A DNA stretch of 64,000 nucleotides from assembly GCA_043421945.1 (NCBI GenBank), contig JBHOGO010000015.1, forward strand, positions 1 through 64,000. The letters are read 5' to 3'. The position numbers and the translations under genes were made by a program. A model generated the notes under the pieces. It was not told the DNA's origin, did no database searches, and saw only the letters and a list, made by a program, of their open reading frames with translations. Positions 1-7,486 of this stretch are shown in pieces; the first letter of the stretch is position 1, and each line of letters begins with the position of its first letter. The stretch comes from Thaumasiovibrio sp043421945. GTDB lineage: Bacteria > Pseudomonadota > Gammaproteobacteria > Enterobacterales > Vibrionaceae.

Positions 1-186
1 AAAACTTGCCATTGTTGCGGTCATAAAATGGAAGAAATGCCCTTATCGGTTCGCAAGTGGGATTGCCCATCTTGTGGTGCTAAGGATATAGATCGCGACA
101 TAAATGCCGCGATCTATATCCGCGATAAAGGTATTCTGGAATTAAAGGCGGTTGGGCAATCGTCTCTGCTTATGGAAGCTGCGTAA
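1..186 (+). CDS. tnpB: TnpB C-terminal end (IS200/IS605 type), cut by window edge
   Basis: The first 61 codons are open from the window edge to a TAA stop at 184-186. They encode a zinc ribbon with two cysteine pairs (CHCC at residues 3-6 and CPSC at 22-25), followed by DRDINAA at 31-37. That is the end of the OrfB/TnpB family, in which the Asp of the DRD.NAA motif is the third RuvC-like catalytic residue. TnpB is an RNA-guided nuclease encoded by IS200/IS605 elements. The 5' part lies outside the window, so whether the gene is intact, and whether a tnpA partner exists, cannot be judged. The family call is firm because both cysteine pairs and the Asp motif occur in the right order and spacing. 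Confidence 0.88.
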   Translation, partial: KTCHCCGHKMEEMPLSVRKWDCPSCGAKDIDRDINAAIYIRDKGILELKAVGQSSLLMEAA

Positions 187-270
187 GTCTCGATACTATC
201 GAGCAACGGCTAACGAAATAAGAAGCATCGCCCGATAGGGCGGTGAGTAGTCACACTTTGATTGTTTTTT
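187..270 (+). mobile_element. Probable right end of the tnpB element, with hairpin
   Basis: Just after the tnpB stop is a small perfect hairpin, CGCCC at 229-233 and GGGCG at 238-242 around a GATA loop, followed by GTGAGTAGTCAC ending near 254. IS200/IS605 elements end in a subterminal hairpin a short distance before the cleavage site. The same stretch normally encodes the 3' part of the guide RNA (omega/reRNA). The exact end, about 250-256, is inferred, since no second copy is available for comparison. Confidence 0.45.
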
Positions 271-353
271 GGGATCAAAATAGCACGCCTAATCAAACTA
301 TTTTTAATACTGTCTATGCTATAGCCAGCGTAGATTCTCAATAGGTGATAAGA

Positions 354-2024
354 ATGAAAAACTCTCGACTTTTTCGTACTGCAATTAGCGCCGCTGTATT
401 CGCGGGCTTAGTCGGCTGTACTACTACGACGTCTCAGGGGCCTGCCTGGGAACAAGATACGGTGTATAAATTAACCATTCTTCATACGAATGATCACCAC
501 GGTCGTTTTTGGGAAAACCGTCATGGCGAGTACGGGATGGCGGCACGTAAAACCCTACTTGATGATTTACGCGCATCCGTTGAAGCTGAAGGCGGTACAG
601 CCTTGTTATTATCTGGCGGTGATATCAATACTGGTGTTCCAGAATCTGATCTACAAAACGCTGAACCTGATTTTAAAGGCATGAACATGTTGGGTTACGA
701 TGCGATGGCATTAGGTAACCATGAATTTGATAACGCTCTTGACGTACTCATGCAGCAAAGAGAGTGGGCTAACTTCCCAATGTTGTCAGCTAACATTTAC
801 GATCGTGCCTCTGGCGAACGCGTTTTTCAAGCCTATGAGATCTTTGAGCAGCAAGGCATCAAGATTGCCGTTATCGGCTTAACAACAGAAGACACGGCAA
901 AAGTCGTGACGCCTGAAAATGTTGAGACGCTGGATTTCCGCGATCCTAAAGTAGAAGCTCAGTTGTTGATCAATGAGATTAAGGCATCAGAAAACCCTGA
1001 CGTCATCATCGCAACCACCCACATGGGTCACTATGCTGATGGTAATAATGGTGTGAATGCGCCAGGTGATGTCGCACTTGCACGTTACGTGAACTCAGCC
1101 GATCTCGATATTATTGTTGGTGGTCACTCACAAGAGCCTGTCTGCATGGAAGGCCCAACCATGTACAACATGAACTTTAAGCCCGGTGACGAGTGTAAGC
1201 CAGACAACCAAAATGATACTTGGATTGTACAAGCACACGAGTGGGGCAAATATGTGGGTAAGGCTGACTTTGAATTCGTGAACGGCGAATTGAATATGGT
1301 GAGCTATGACCTGATTCCTGTGAACTTGAAGAAGAAAGTGACGCTAGAAGACGGCAGCTCAGAGCGTGTGTACATTCAAGATGCTATTTTGCCTGATGAA
1401 GAAGTTCTTGAGTTCCTGCGCCCATTCCAAGAGCGTGGTCAAGACTTGCTGGGTGAAGTGGTTGGTGAAGCAACCGGTAAGCTAGAAGGTGACCGTAATA
1501 AAGTACGTTTCCAACAGACAAACTTAGGCCGCCTGATTGCCAAAGCACACATGGAGCGCGCTAATGCTGATTTCGGTGTTATGAACTCTGGTGGTGTTCG
1601 TGATTCGATTGAAGCGGGTGAGTTTACCTACCGTGACGTTCTGATTGTACAACCTTTTGCCAACATGGTGACGTACAATGACTTCACCGGTGCAGAGGTT
1701 ATCGACTACCTCAATGTGGTTGCAACTAAACCCGTCGATTCTGGTGCTTATGCCCAGTTCTATGGCATTGAGATGACTGTCGAAAACAATCAAGTTCACG
1801 ATGTGCGCATTGGCGGCGAAGCGATTGATATGAACAAAACATATCGCTTCACGGTACCAGGCTTTAATGCATCAGGTGGTGATGGCTACCCAGTCATCAA
1901 GGATCACCCTGGGCATGTGAACACTGGTTTTGTTGATGCTGATGTTCTTAAAGGCTACCTACAGCAAAATAGCCCAATTAGCCCAGCTGACTATGACCCG
2001 AAAGGTGAGATCGTTTATAAGTAG
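354..2024 (+). CDS. ushA: Lipoprotein 5'-nucleotidase (UshA/NutA family)
   Basis: 556 residues. This is an envelope 5'-nucleotidase that removes phosphate from extracellular nucleotides so that nucleosides can be taken up. The N-terminal metallophosphatase domain shows LHTNDHHG (about 43-50), GGDIN, GNHEFD, THMGHY and GGHSQEP, the metal-ligand blocks of the family. The C-terminal substrate domain shows NSGGVRD and ASGGDGY. The signal peptide ends in a lipobox, LVGC with Cys22, so this is a lipoprotein like the Vibrio enzyme and unlike soluble E. coli UshA. A GTG at 345 is in frame, but the ATG at 354 has a better-spaced AGGTGATAAG in front and starts a normal signal peptide. A strong terminator follows, so it is probably monocistronic. 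Confidence 0.93.
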   Translation: MKNSRLFRTAISAAVFAGLVGCTTTTSQGPAWEQDTVYKLTILHTNDHHGRFWENRHGEYGMAARKTLLDDLRASVEAEGGTALLLSGGDINTGVPESDLQNAEPDFKGMNMLGYDAMALGNHEFDNALDVLMQQREWANFPMLSANIYDRASGERVFQAYEIFEQQGIKIAVIGLTTEDTAKVVTPENVETLDFRDPKVEAQLLINEIKASENPDVIIATTHMGHYADGNNGVNAPGDVALARYVNSADLDIIVGGHSQEPVCMEGPTMYNMNFKPGDECKPDNQNDTWIVQAHEWGKYVGKADFEFVNGELNMVSYDLIPVNLKKKVTLEDGSSERVYIQDAILPDEEVLEFLRPFQERGQDLLGEVVGEATGKLEGDRNKVRFQQTNLGRLIAKAHMERANADFGVMNSGGVRDSIEAGEFTYRDVLIVQPFANMVTYNDFTGAEVIDYLNVVATKPVDSGAYAQFYGIEMTVENNQVHDVRIGGEAIDMNKTYRFTVPGFNASGGDGYPVIKDHPGHVNTGFVDADVLKGYLQQNSPISPADYDPKGEIVYK

Positions 2025-2111
2025 ACTCTCTACATAAGCGAGTCCATTTACCTGCGAGGTTGGTGACTATTTAGCTCTCCTTGTTGAATGGACAGTCAAT
2101 TGATGAACAAT

Positions 2112-2156
2112 AAAGCGCACCTCTTATTTATACAGTAAATAAAGGTGCGTTTTTTG
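2112..2156 (+). terminator. Rho-independent terminator after the 5'-nucleotidase gene
   Basis: CGCACC (2116-2121) pairs with GGTGCG (2144-2149). An inner TATTTA/TAAATA stem extends it, and six T follow at 2150-2155. Confidence 0.88.
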
Positions 2157-2310
2157 TTTTAACAGCACTTATGGCGCAGTATTTCAGCGTCAATGAAGCG
2201 GTTTCTTTCACCAAGGGACACATTCCTTTATGGAAGGTTTTGATCAGCGTGGCAAGCGGTTATATTAATGAAACTCTATATCCATTTTGTTGCCTTGAGT
2301 AAGGATTGCT

Positions 2311-2787
2311 ATGACACCAGCCATTAATCTTCTTAAGAAGAAAAAGATACCCCATACCGTGCATCAGTATCACCATGATCCAAGTAATACGGATTTTGGA
2401 CAAGAGGCTGTCGAAGCGCTTGGGCAAGATCCACAGCAGGTGTTTAAGACCCTGCTATTTGCGATGAATAACGATCCCAAAGCACTCGGAGTTGCTGTCG
2501 TCCCTGTAGCATCTAAACTCGACTTAAAAGCCATCGCTAAATCGGCAGGCGCAAAAAAAGTGGATATGGCCGATCCGAAGATAGCAGAAAAGGTTACGGG
2601 TTACATTGTGGGTGGGATTAGCCCATTGGGGCAAAAAAGAGCCTTACCTACGTTTATTGATAGCAGTGCGAAAGGCTTTGAATCCATTTGTGTTAGTGCG
2701 GGGCGCAGAGGGCTAGAGATTGAGCTTTCCCCTAGCGAGCTTGCCGCGTTAACTCGTGGGCAGTTTTTCACTATCGCGAAAATGTAG
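2311..2787 (+). CDS. ybaK: YbaK/EbsC family Cys-tRNA(Pro) deacylase
   Basis: 158 residues, the normal length for YbaK. Members of this cytoplasmic editing family hydrolyse Cys-tRNA(Pro) that prolyl-tRNA synthetase forms by mistake. Typical family features are visible: the start TPAINLLKKKKIPHTVHQY, VFKTLLF in the middle, VPVASKLDLKAIAKSAGAKK with the conserved lysine region, and the glycine-rich GYIVGGISPLGQKRALPTFI near residues 96-115. AAGGA at 2301-2305 lies at a good distance from the ATG. The gene stands alone, with convergent smrA downstream. Two tRNA-Pro genes lie about 1.2 kb further on, which is a coincidence of function rather than an operon. Confidence 0.93.
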   Translation: MTPAINLLKKKKIPHTVHQYHHDPSNTDFGQEAVEALGQDPQQVFKTLLFAMNNDPKALGVAVVPVASKLDLKAIAKSAGAKKVDMADPKIAEKVTGYIVGGISPLGQKRALPTFIDSSAKGFESICVSAGRRGLEIELSPSELAALTRGQFFTIAKM

Positions 2788-2930
2788 CGCTCTAGGGGAG
2801 CTACGGGGCGGGCTGCAATTTGTGGTGAGAACGGCTAGTGCTGGAGTGAGCGAGTAACGTGATGATCCTGCTCCTCGCTTCTAGTTCTTCGTTGGTTGCT
2901 TTCGTTCTTTATGTTGCTCTATTTGTTCGT

Positions 2931-3512
2931 TTACCCCAGCCGTTTTTGATGCCTTTCTCGGTTCTCGAGCTTTTTCTCGGCACTTTTTTTGATGAGTACA
3001 TAGAGTGCGCCAGTCCCACCATGTTGACGCATGGCTGAGTGGTAGCACATCACATCGCTGATTTGTGTAAGCCAAGCCACGACAAAGCTTTTCATTAAGG
3101 CGGGAGGGTTCGATCTTTCACCTTTACCATGCACAATAATAACCTGTCGAACATCGAGGCGCTGGCACTGTTTTAGGAAGCTTAATACTTCATCTCGTGC
3201 TTGGCTTAATGTTTTTCTATGAAGGTCTAGACGGGCATTGATCTCATATTTACCGAGACGCATTTTCTTGAATACACCTTCCTGAACGCCATCACGCTTG
3301 AAAGCAATGTGCTCGTCAGGTTTCAGCATGTCAGCATAATCAATTGAAAGGTACTCGACACTGCTTTCAGAGAGTGTTTGAGCAGCAGCTTGGCGAGCAC
3401 GTTGTGCGTCAGTGAGCTTATACTTCTTCTCTTGCTGAACTTTATCTTGTGGGATGGGCGCGACATCGGCCATCATCGAACGGAATAAATCTACATCGTT
3501 ATTATCAGTCAT
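2931..3512 (-). CDS. smrA: Smr domain protein (SmrA/YdaL type)
   Basis: 193 residues. The C-terminal Smr domain carries LDLHRKTL (Asp-x-His, about residues 95-102), VIIVHGKGERSN (HGxG loop, about 124-135), and the closing block HGGTGALYVLI. Smr domains bind or cut nucleic acids, and SmrA-type proteins are stand-alone cytoplasmic versions. The N-terminal 80 residues are charged and probably extended. It is distinguished from the second Smr protein of this window (17154-17714), which carries the SmrB-like HGIGKHIL. The stop is convergent with ybaK about 140 bp away. The precise substrate is not deducible from the sequence. Confidence 0.85.
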   Translation of the reverse strand: MTDNNDVDLFRSMMADVAPIPQDKVQQEKKYKLTDAQRARQAAAQTLSESSVEYLSIDYADMLKPDEHIAFKRDGVQEGVFKKMRLGKYEINARLDLHRKTLSQARDEVLSFLKQCQRLDVRQVIIVHGKGERSNPPALMKSFVVAWLTQISDVMCYHSAMRQHGGTGALYVLIKKSAEKKLENRERHQKRLG

Positions 3513-3849
3513 GATTTGTCTTCACAACGCAACAGAAATCATGTCTTGAGAATAGGGAAAAACGACAAAGAAAGCCAGAGTTGTAAACGGAAACCCTGAA
3601 TGGGTGATAGCGCAGTGATTCATGTGCGAAGTCATGGTGACGATTTAAACAATGGAACGATTTGATGGTAATTTGTTCTGTGAGTCATGTGGTTTTGGTC
3701 ACGATATTGATGGATAAAGCCGCAGTTGTTTTTTTATTAATCACTTAGATCCTTAAAATGATAAAAAGTGGATATTTCCTATTGTGTAATTTTTTTCGAT
3801 GAGTATTATAGGCGTCCTCGTTAGGGCAATGTCCCAGAAGATAACGAGG

Positions 3850-3925
3850 GAAGGTGAATCTTGTTACTTGATAACAGTTCTCCAGATTTTGAATGGCGGA
3901 CCAGAGGGGACCCTCGGAAAGCAAC
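3850..3925 (+). pseudogene. Decayed tRNA-Pro-like copy 1
   Basis: The stretch from GGTGAATCTTG (3853) to CCCTCGGA keeps the order of a tRNA-Pro (GGTGAA, TTGATA, CA.CTCC, TTTTG, CCAGAGG, CCCTCGG) but has lost stem pairing and the acceptor end. It aligns base by base with the relic at 4075-4155, about 224 bp away. Confidence 0.6.
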
Positions 3926-3945
3926 ACTAAAATCGAAATTATGCT

Positions 3946-4022
<77 letters not shown>

Positions 4023-4074
4023 CATTACAAAAGTATTGATAACATTCGATACTAGCAACAAGTAAAACAGATAA

Positions 4075-4155
4075 CCGGTGAACAGTGTGGTTTGATAGCA
4101 CATCTCCGGATTTTGGGAATAGCGGATCAGAGGTCTACCCTCGGACAGCGTCTCA
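4075..4155 (+). pseudogene. Decayed tRNA-Pro-like copy 2
   Basis: It begins CCGGTGAACAGTG and contains TTGATAGCACATCTCC, TTTTGGGA, CAGAGG and CCCTCGGA. It resembles the neighbouring tRNA-Pro in block order, but the T-arm and acceptor are gone. It shares most bases with the relic at 3850-3925, so both come from one duplicated unit of about 225 bp. Confidence 0.6.
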
Positions 4156-4170
4156 AAATAAAAAAGAATT

Positions 4171-4247
<77 letters not shown>

Positions 4248-4252
4248 CACAT

Positions 4253-4281
4253 AACGCCTCGTCTTACGACGGGGCGTTTTT
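4253..4281 (+). terminator. Terminator after the tRNA-Pro pair
   Basis: AACGCC.CGTC / GACGGGGCGTT hairpin followed by a T run. An almost identical hairpin lies at 4403-4430. Confidence 0.85.
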
Positions 4282-4347
4282 GTATGTGTCGTATTTCTGA
4301 CCCCAGCCAGTTTGGCCTTTAGGGCATCGTTCTAAACTAAACAGCAA

Positions 4348-4400
4348 TCGATGAATAGCGCTGGTTTATAGCACAGCTTGGTAGCGCACCTATGCACCCA
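4348..4400 (+). pseudogene. Decayed tRNA-Pro-like copy 3
   Basis: CGATGAATAGCGC, then AGCTTGGTAGCGCACC, matches the 5' third of the tRNA-Pro genes upstream. After a few bases it runs straight into a second copy of the tRNA terminator. It is an internally deleted copy of the gene plus its terminator. Confidence 0.6.
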
Positions 4401-4402
4401 CT

Positions 4403-4430
4403 ACGCCTCGCCTTATGACGGGGCGTTTTT
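4403..4430 (+). terminator. Duplicate of the tRNA-Pro terminator
   Basis: ACGCCTCGCCTTATGACGGGGCGTTTTT differs at only a few positions from the hairpin at 4253-4281. It belongs to the decayed third tRNA copy. Its T run points to the plus strand, so it does not serve the gene on the minus strand that ends at 4477. Confidence 0.7.
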
Positions 4431-4476
4431 CCAGTATCAAATTGTTGGTACTGCGCTTTTGATATTTCCGTATTGG

Positions 4477-5160
4477 CTATTCCACGGAGAGCTTATCTTC
4501 GACGTTACAAGTCACTGCGATATGCTGAGCAAAGTAGTGACCTAAACGGCTAACGTCAGGCAATGCTTTTTGATCAAGAGCTTCTTGCGTAAAAGAGTCT
4601 TGATCAAGCGCTTGAGCATAGTTTAGGAGCGCTTCATCAATGACTGGCTCGGTAAGGGCGATCTTACATTCACTATGTGCTTCATTGATGCTCAAATCTT
4701 CTGTCCCACGATATCCCATATCGACGTAATACTCTTCTTCGAAGGTTTTCCACTGTAACGGCTCACGGATTGATAAGCCTGCTGGAAACCTTAACGTAAA
4801 GTGGAAACCAATTTCAGCGTTCCGTTGAGATATCGAAGTGTCAGTCATCTCGGCGGGATTGATTGTTCTGTCGCCGACCGTTATTTCAGAGAAGAACGCT
4901 TGCATCTCAATACTGCTTTTGAGATCGGGAATGAGTGCTTCAAGTTGCGATTGAGGGACTTGTCCCGTTAGGTTTAGCCCCATCACCATCTGGCTAGATG
5001 TCATTGGGTCGAAATACCAACTAGTTTTAATACCAAACCAGTTATCTTGATGAATGATCGGTTCACTTTGTAGTGAAATCCAACTATGTGGATGTGCGTT
5101 AGAGGGCGTCGATAGCATGAGGCATAGTAGAGCAACGAATGGGCTGATGAGGTATTTCAT
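4477..5160 (-). CDS. DUF1007 family exported protein
   Basis: 227 residues. A cleavable signal peptide (hydrophobic core FVALLCLMLS, cleavage probably after SNA at 20-22) precedes HPHSWISLQSEP, the characteristic start of mature DUF1007 proteins, which are found next to metal or nickel/zinc transporter genes in many proteobacteria. The aromatic-rich WYFDPMTSSQM block near residue 48 also fits. The two early His residues could bind a metal, but that is only suggested. No transporter gene is adjacent here; the neighbours are tRNA genes and a lipoprotein gene. A role in the periplasm is likely and the exact function unknown. Confidence 0.8.
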   Translation of the reverse strand: MKYLISPFVALLCLMLSTPSNAHPHSWISLQSEPIIHQDNWFGIKTSWYFDPMTSSQMVMGLNLTGQVPQSQLEALIPDLKSSIEMQAFFSEITVGDRTINPAEMTDTSISQRNAEIGFHFTLRFPAGLSIREPLQWKTFEEEYYVDMGYRGTEDLSINEAHSECKIALTEPVIDEALLNYAQALDQDSFTQEALDQKALPDVSRLGHYFAQHIAVTCNVEDKLSVE

Positions 5161-5210
5161 GGGGCACGTAAGATTAGGTGATATTTAGTGTTATGTTATA
5201 ACGAAATATA

Positions 5211-5240
5211 AAAAAAAGCATGCCTTGAAGGGCATGCTTC
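5211..5240 (-). terminator. Terminator after the 5261-7144 lipoprotein gene
   Basis: AGCATGCC and GGGCATGCT pair around a short loop. On the minus strand a run of seven T follows, in the right place for the gene that ends at 5261. Confidence 0.8.
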
Positions 5241-5260
5241 TATTTCGACATTAATCGTCG

Positions 5261-7144
5261 TTAAACATCATTATTGTCGTCGCCGCTAGCGCCAGTACCG
5301 CCAGTAGGGTCTTCAATTTCACACTGAATAGAGTAGTTCACCGTGTAACTTTGCTGGTCAGCATTAAAAGTGACGGTATCGAACTCCGTACCATAGTCCC
5401 CGCTTACAAAGCTGTATACAGAAAGCTGCTTCTCACCAACGAAGCTAGGGAAAGATCCTGTTTCAGCTGCAGCTAGATTTTGAGCGCTATAGTAACCTGA
5501 ACCACTTAAACGAACGTATGCAGGAAGTGGTGTTACTTTGGTGTTGTCTTGTGCACAAACGGCTTGAACATTGACTGTTGGAGTGACAAGGTCAAAGTCA
5601 TCTGCACTCTTGTCAAGTTTGATGCTTGTCATACCACAAATTGAACCGCTGTATACGCCACCAGTAACCCCCTCAGTTGTGAAGCCTGAGTCGAAAGCGA
5701 CTTCTTGAATAGAATCTACCCCATCAATTTTTAAATAGAAGCTCAAATCAATATCGGGTGTGTTGTAGATACGGAGGAACTCAGGGCGCTGTGCTTGGAA
5801 GTATCGTGAACCTGAGAAGCCACTTGCACGTATTGCAGGTACAAAGCTCACAACATTTTCAGTCGTACCGTCGTTGAAGAAAATATCTATCTCTTGAGTA
5901 CGAGGTTCACAGCGAGAGGTTTTGACCCAATCTAGGTTCCAATATGAAAGGTGGCTAACTTCCATTGTCGTAATAAAAGCATTGCTTTCAGCATCGTAGA
6001 ATTCTGGATCATCAGTACTTAATGTTACTACTGCTGGATTTTCAGCCTTAGTCCATACACCATCTGACTCCTCATAGCTCCAAACCGGAAGTAACAATGT
6101 TTTGTCTGCATGGCGGGTTGCTATATCAGCGAGCGTGTTATTAATTTCGGTTATCGGTACTTCAGAGTTGATAGCATCTTCTTGGTCTTCATCGACTGTC
6201 CAAGCCGTATCTGCTGGAACTTTCATTTCTATCGTGATTGGCGTATCAAATTTCTTAACTTGCTCACCTTGGTCGGTTTCTATCTCAACAGCGACGAAAC
6301 CTGCGGAAACAAAGCTAAAGTCTTCTACAGTTTCATCGCTACCTTCAACAGCAGCACTGGTTACATCAAAACCACCTGGGAAGCTATCGAGAGCTGACGC
6401 TGTAGCGTCGCCAGAACCATTTGGCTCATTCGAGTAATAGTTCATCTTAACTTCGACAGAGCCACCAGAAACGGGCTCACCTTCACTTGTTTGAAGCTGT
6501 ACACCTGTTGGAATCGAAATTTTAGCAGCACCCCCTGCAAGAGCGACGCTGTCTTTACTATCGGAAACCTTATCTTGCGTCGTTATTTCAACGGCTTCCG
6601 TTAGTGTGGCATCAGTAACATCTTTTGTATCACTGACGAAGACGACGGCTTCTTCTGAGTCATTGACGGTTTCGCCGAACTCACTCATCTGTATTGGAGC
6701 TACTGAGGTTTGGTCTGGATTCTTTGGGTCTATCAGGATAGTTGTTGAGGTTGATGCAAATCCAGTGATATTGATGACAGCTTTGATTTCGACATCATCA
6801 GTTTCTTCTGAAATATCTTCACTGATCAATAGGTCAAGAACACCATTTATAGGTATTAGTGGACCTAGGTCAGCAGCTGAAGCCGAACTTGTTTGCTGTG
6901 ATAGGTATTTTGTACCTTCACCTATCAATGTTACTGTCGCAGTAGTATCTGCGCCTGTCAGTAACGGAGCGCCGTTTTTGTCCGTTAGTGTGATACTAAA
7001 GGCATTACCGACCGGAGCTGCTTCAGCTGGTGGAGTGAAACTGCCGCCACCTGAGTCAGTCGCACTATCTGAATCCGAACAAGCCGTTATCCCTAGCATC
7101 GCCACCAATACTGCAGACGCAACTGCCGTTTTTCTTATATTCAT
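5261..7144 (-). CDS. Large acidic lipoprotein, function unknown
   Basis: 627 residues. The signal peptide ends in a lipobox, GITAC with Cys22, followed by a Ser/Asp/Gly linker, so the mature protein is lipid-anchored in the envelope. The body is rich in Thr, Ser, Val, Asp and Glu with many predicted strands and looks like a series of beta-sandwich modules; residues 45-145 resemble an Ig-like fold by texture. I recognise no catalytic motif. A few cysteines in the C-terminal third (for example near RCEPR and GSICG) could form disulfides. It has its own terminator and a 340-bp leader region, so it is probably a single-gene unit. The family is not recognised. Confidence 0.8.
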   Translation of the reverse strand: MNIRKTAVASAVLVAMLGITACSDSDSATDSGGGSFTPPAEAAPVGNAFSITLTDKNGAPLLTGADTTATVTLIGEGTKYLSQQTSSASAADLGPLIPINGVLDLLISEDISEETDDVEIKAVINITGFASTSTTILIDPKNPDQTSVAPIQMSEFGETVNDSEEAVVFVSDTKDVTDATLTEAVEITTQDKVSDSKDSVALAGGAAKISIPTGVQLQTSEGEPVSGGSVEVKMNYYSNEPNGSGDATASALDSFPGGFDVTSAAVEGSDETVEDFSFVSAGFVAVEIETDQGEQVKKFDTPITIEMKVPADTAWTVDEDQEDAINSEVPITEINNTLADIATRHADKTLLLPVWSYEESDGVWTKAENPAVVTLSTDDPEFYDAESNAFITTMEVSHLSYWNLDWVKTSRCEPRTQEIDIFFNDGTTENVVSFVPAIRASGFSGSRYFQAQRPEFLRIYNTPDIDLSFYLKIDGVDSIQEVAFDSGFTTEGVTGGVYSGSICGMTSIKLDKSADDFDLVTPTVNVQAVCAQDNTKVTPLPAYVRLSGSGYYSAQNLAAAETGSFPSFVGEKQLSVYSFVSGDYGTEFDTVTFNADQQSYTVNYSIQCEIEDPTGGTGASGDDNNDV

Positions 7145-7486
7145 ATTTATCCCTACTCATTTAGCATCATAATTATGCAATTATTGGTGCTGCGTACTGC
7201 ACTCCCTCGCAGCAATTAACCTAGAATACCCATTGTCGATTGCGATATGCATTCCAATAAGTACAAAAAGTTTTCAATACTAGTATGTATGAAAAGTATG
7301 TCTTTTTGTGTCAGCAGTGCAGTTAAATGTAAAATACTGGCTGTTTTGTGATCTAGGTAAGTGAATTTGTGAATGGCAATGACTGATTTGCTAGATATGC
7401 TCACCCGCAGGTGGTGAGCACAAAAAAAGGGGGGGGACTAGCTAAAGCGCAGTAAAGAGAATACCGGCCTAGGGAGCTTATGTTGT
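7145..7486. other. Intergenic region with stem-loop and A7G8 tract
   Basis: No gene is supported here. TGCTCACC (7398-7405) and GGTGAGCA (7413-7420) form an 8-bp stem. It is followed by C, seven A and eight G (7422-7436). The rest would hold the promoter of the lipoprotein gene that starts at 7144. The hairpin lacks a T run on either useful side, so it is not an obvious terminator of the M16 gene. Confidence 0.5.

Noticed and set aside
7216..7404. 62-codon minus-strand frame before the large lipoprotein gene
   Set aside because: No ribosome site and no protein-like composition; it lies in the promoter region.
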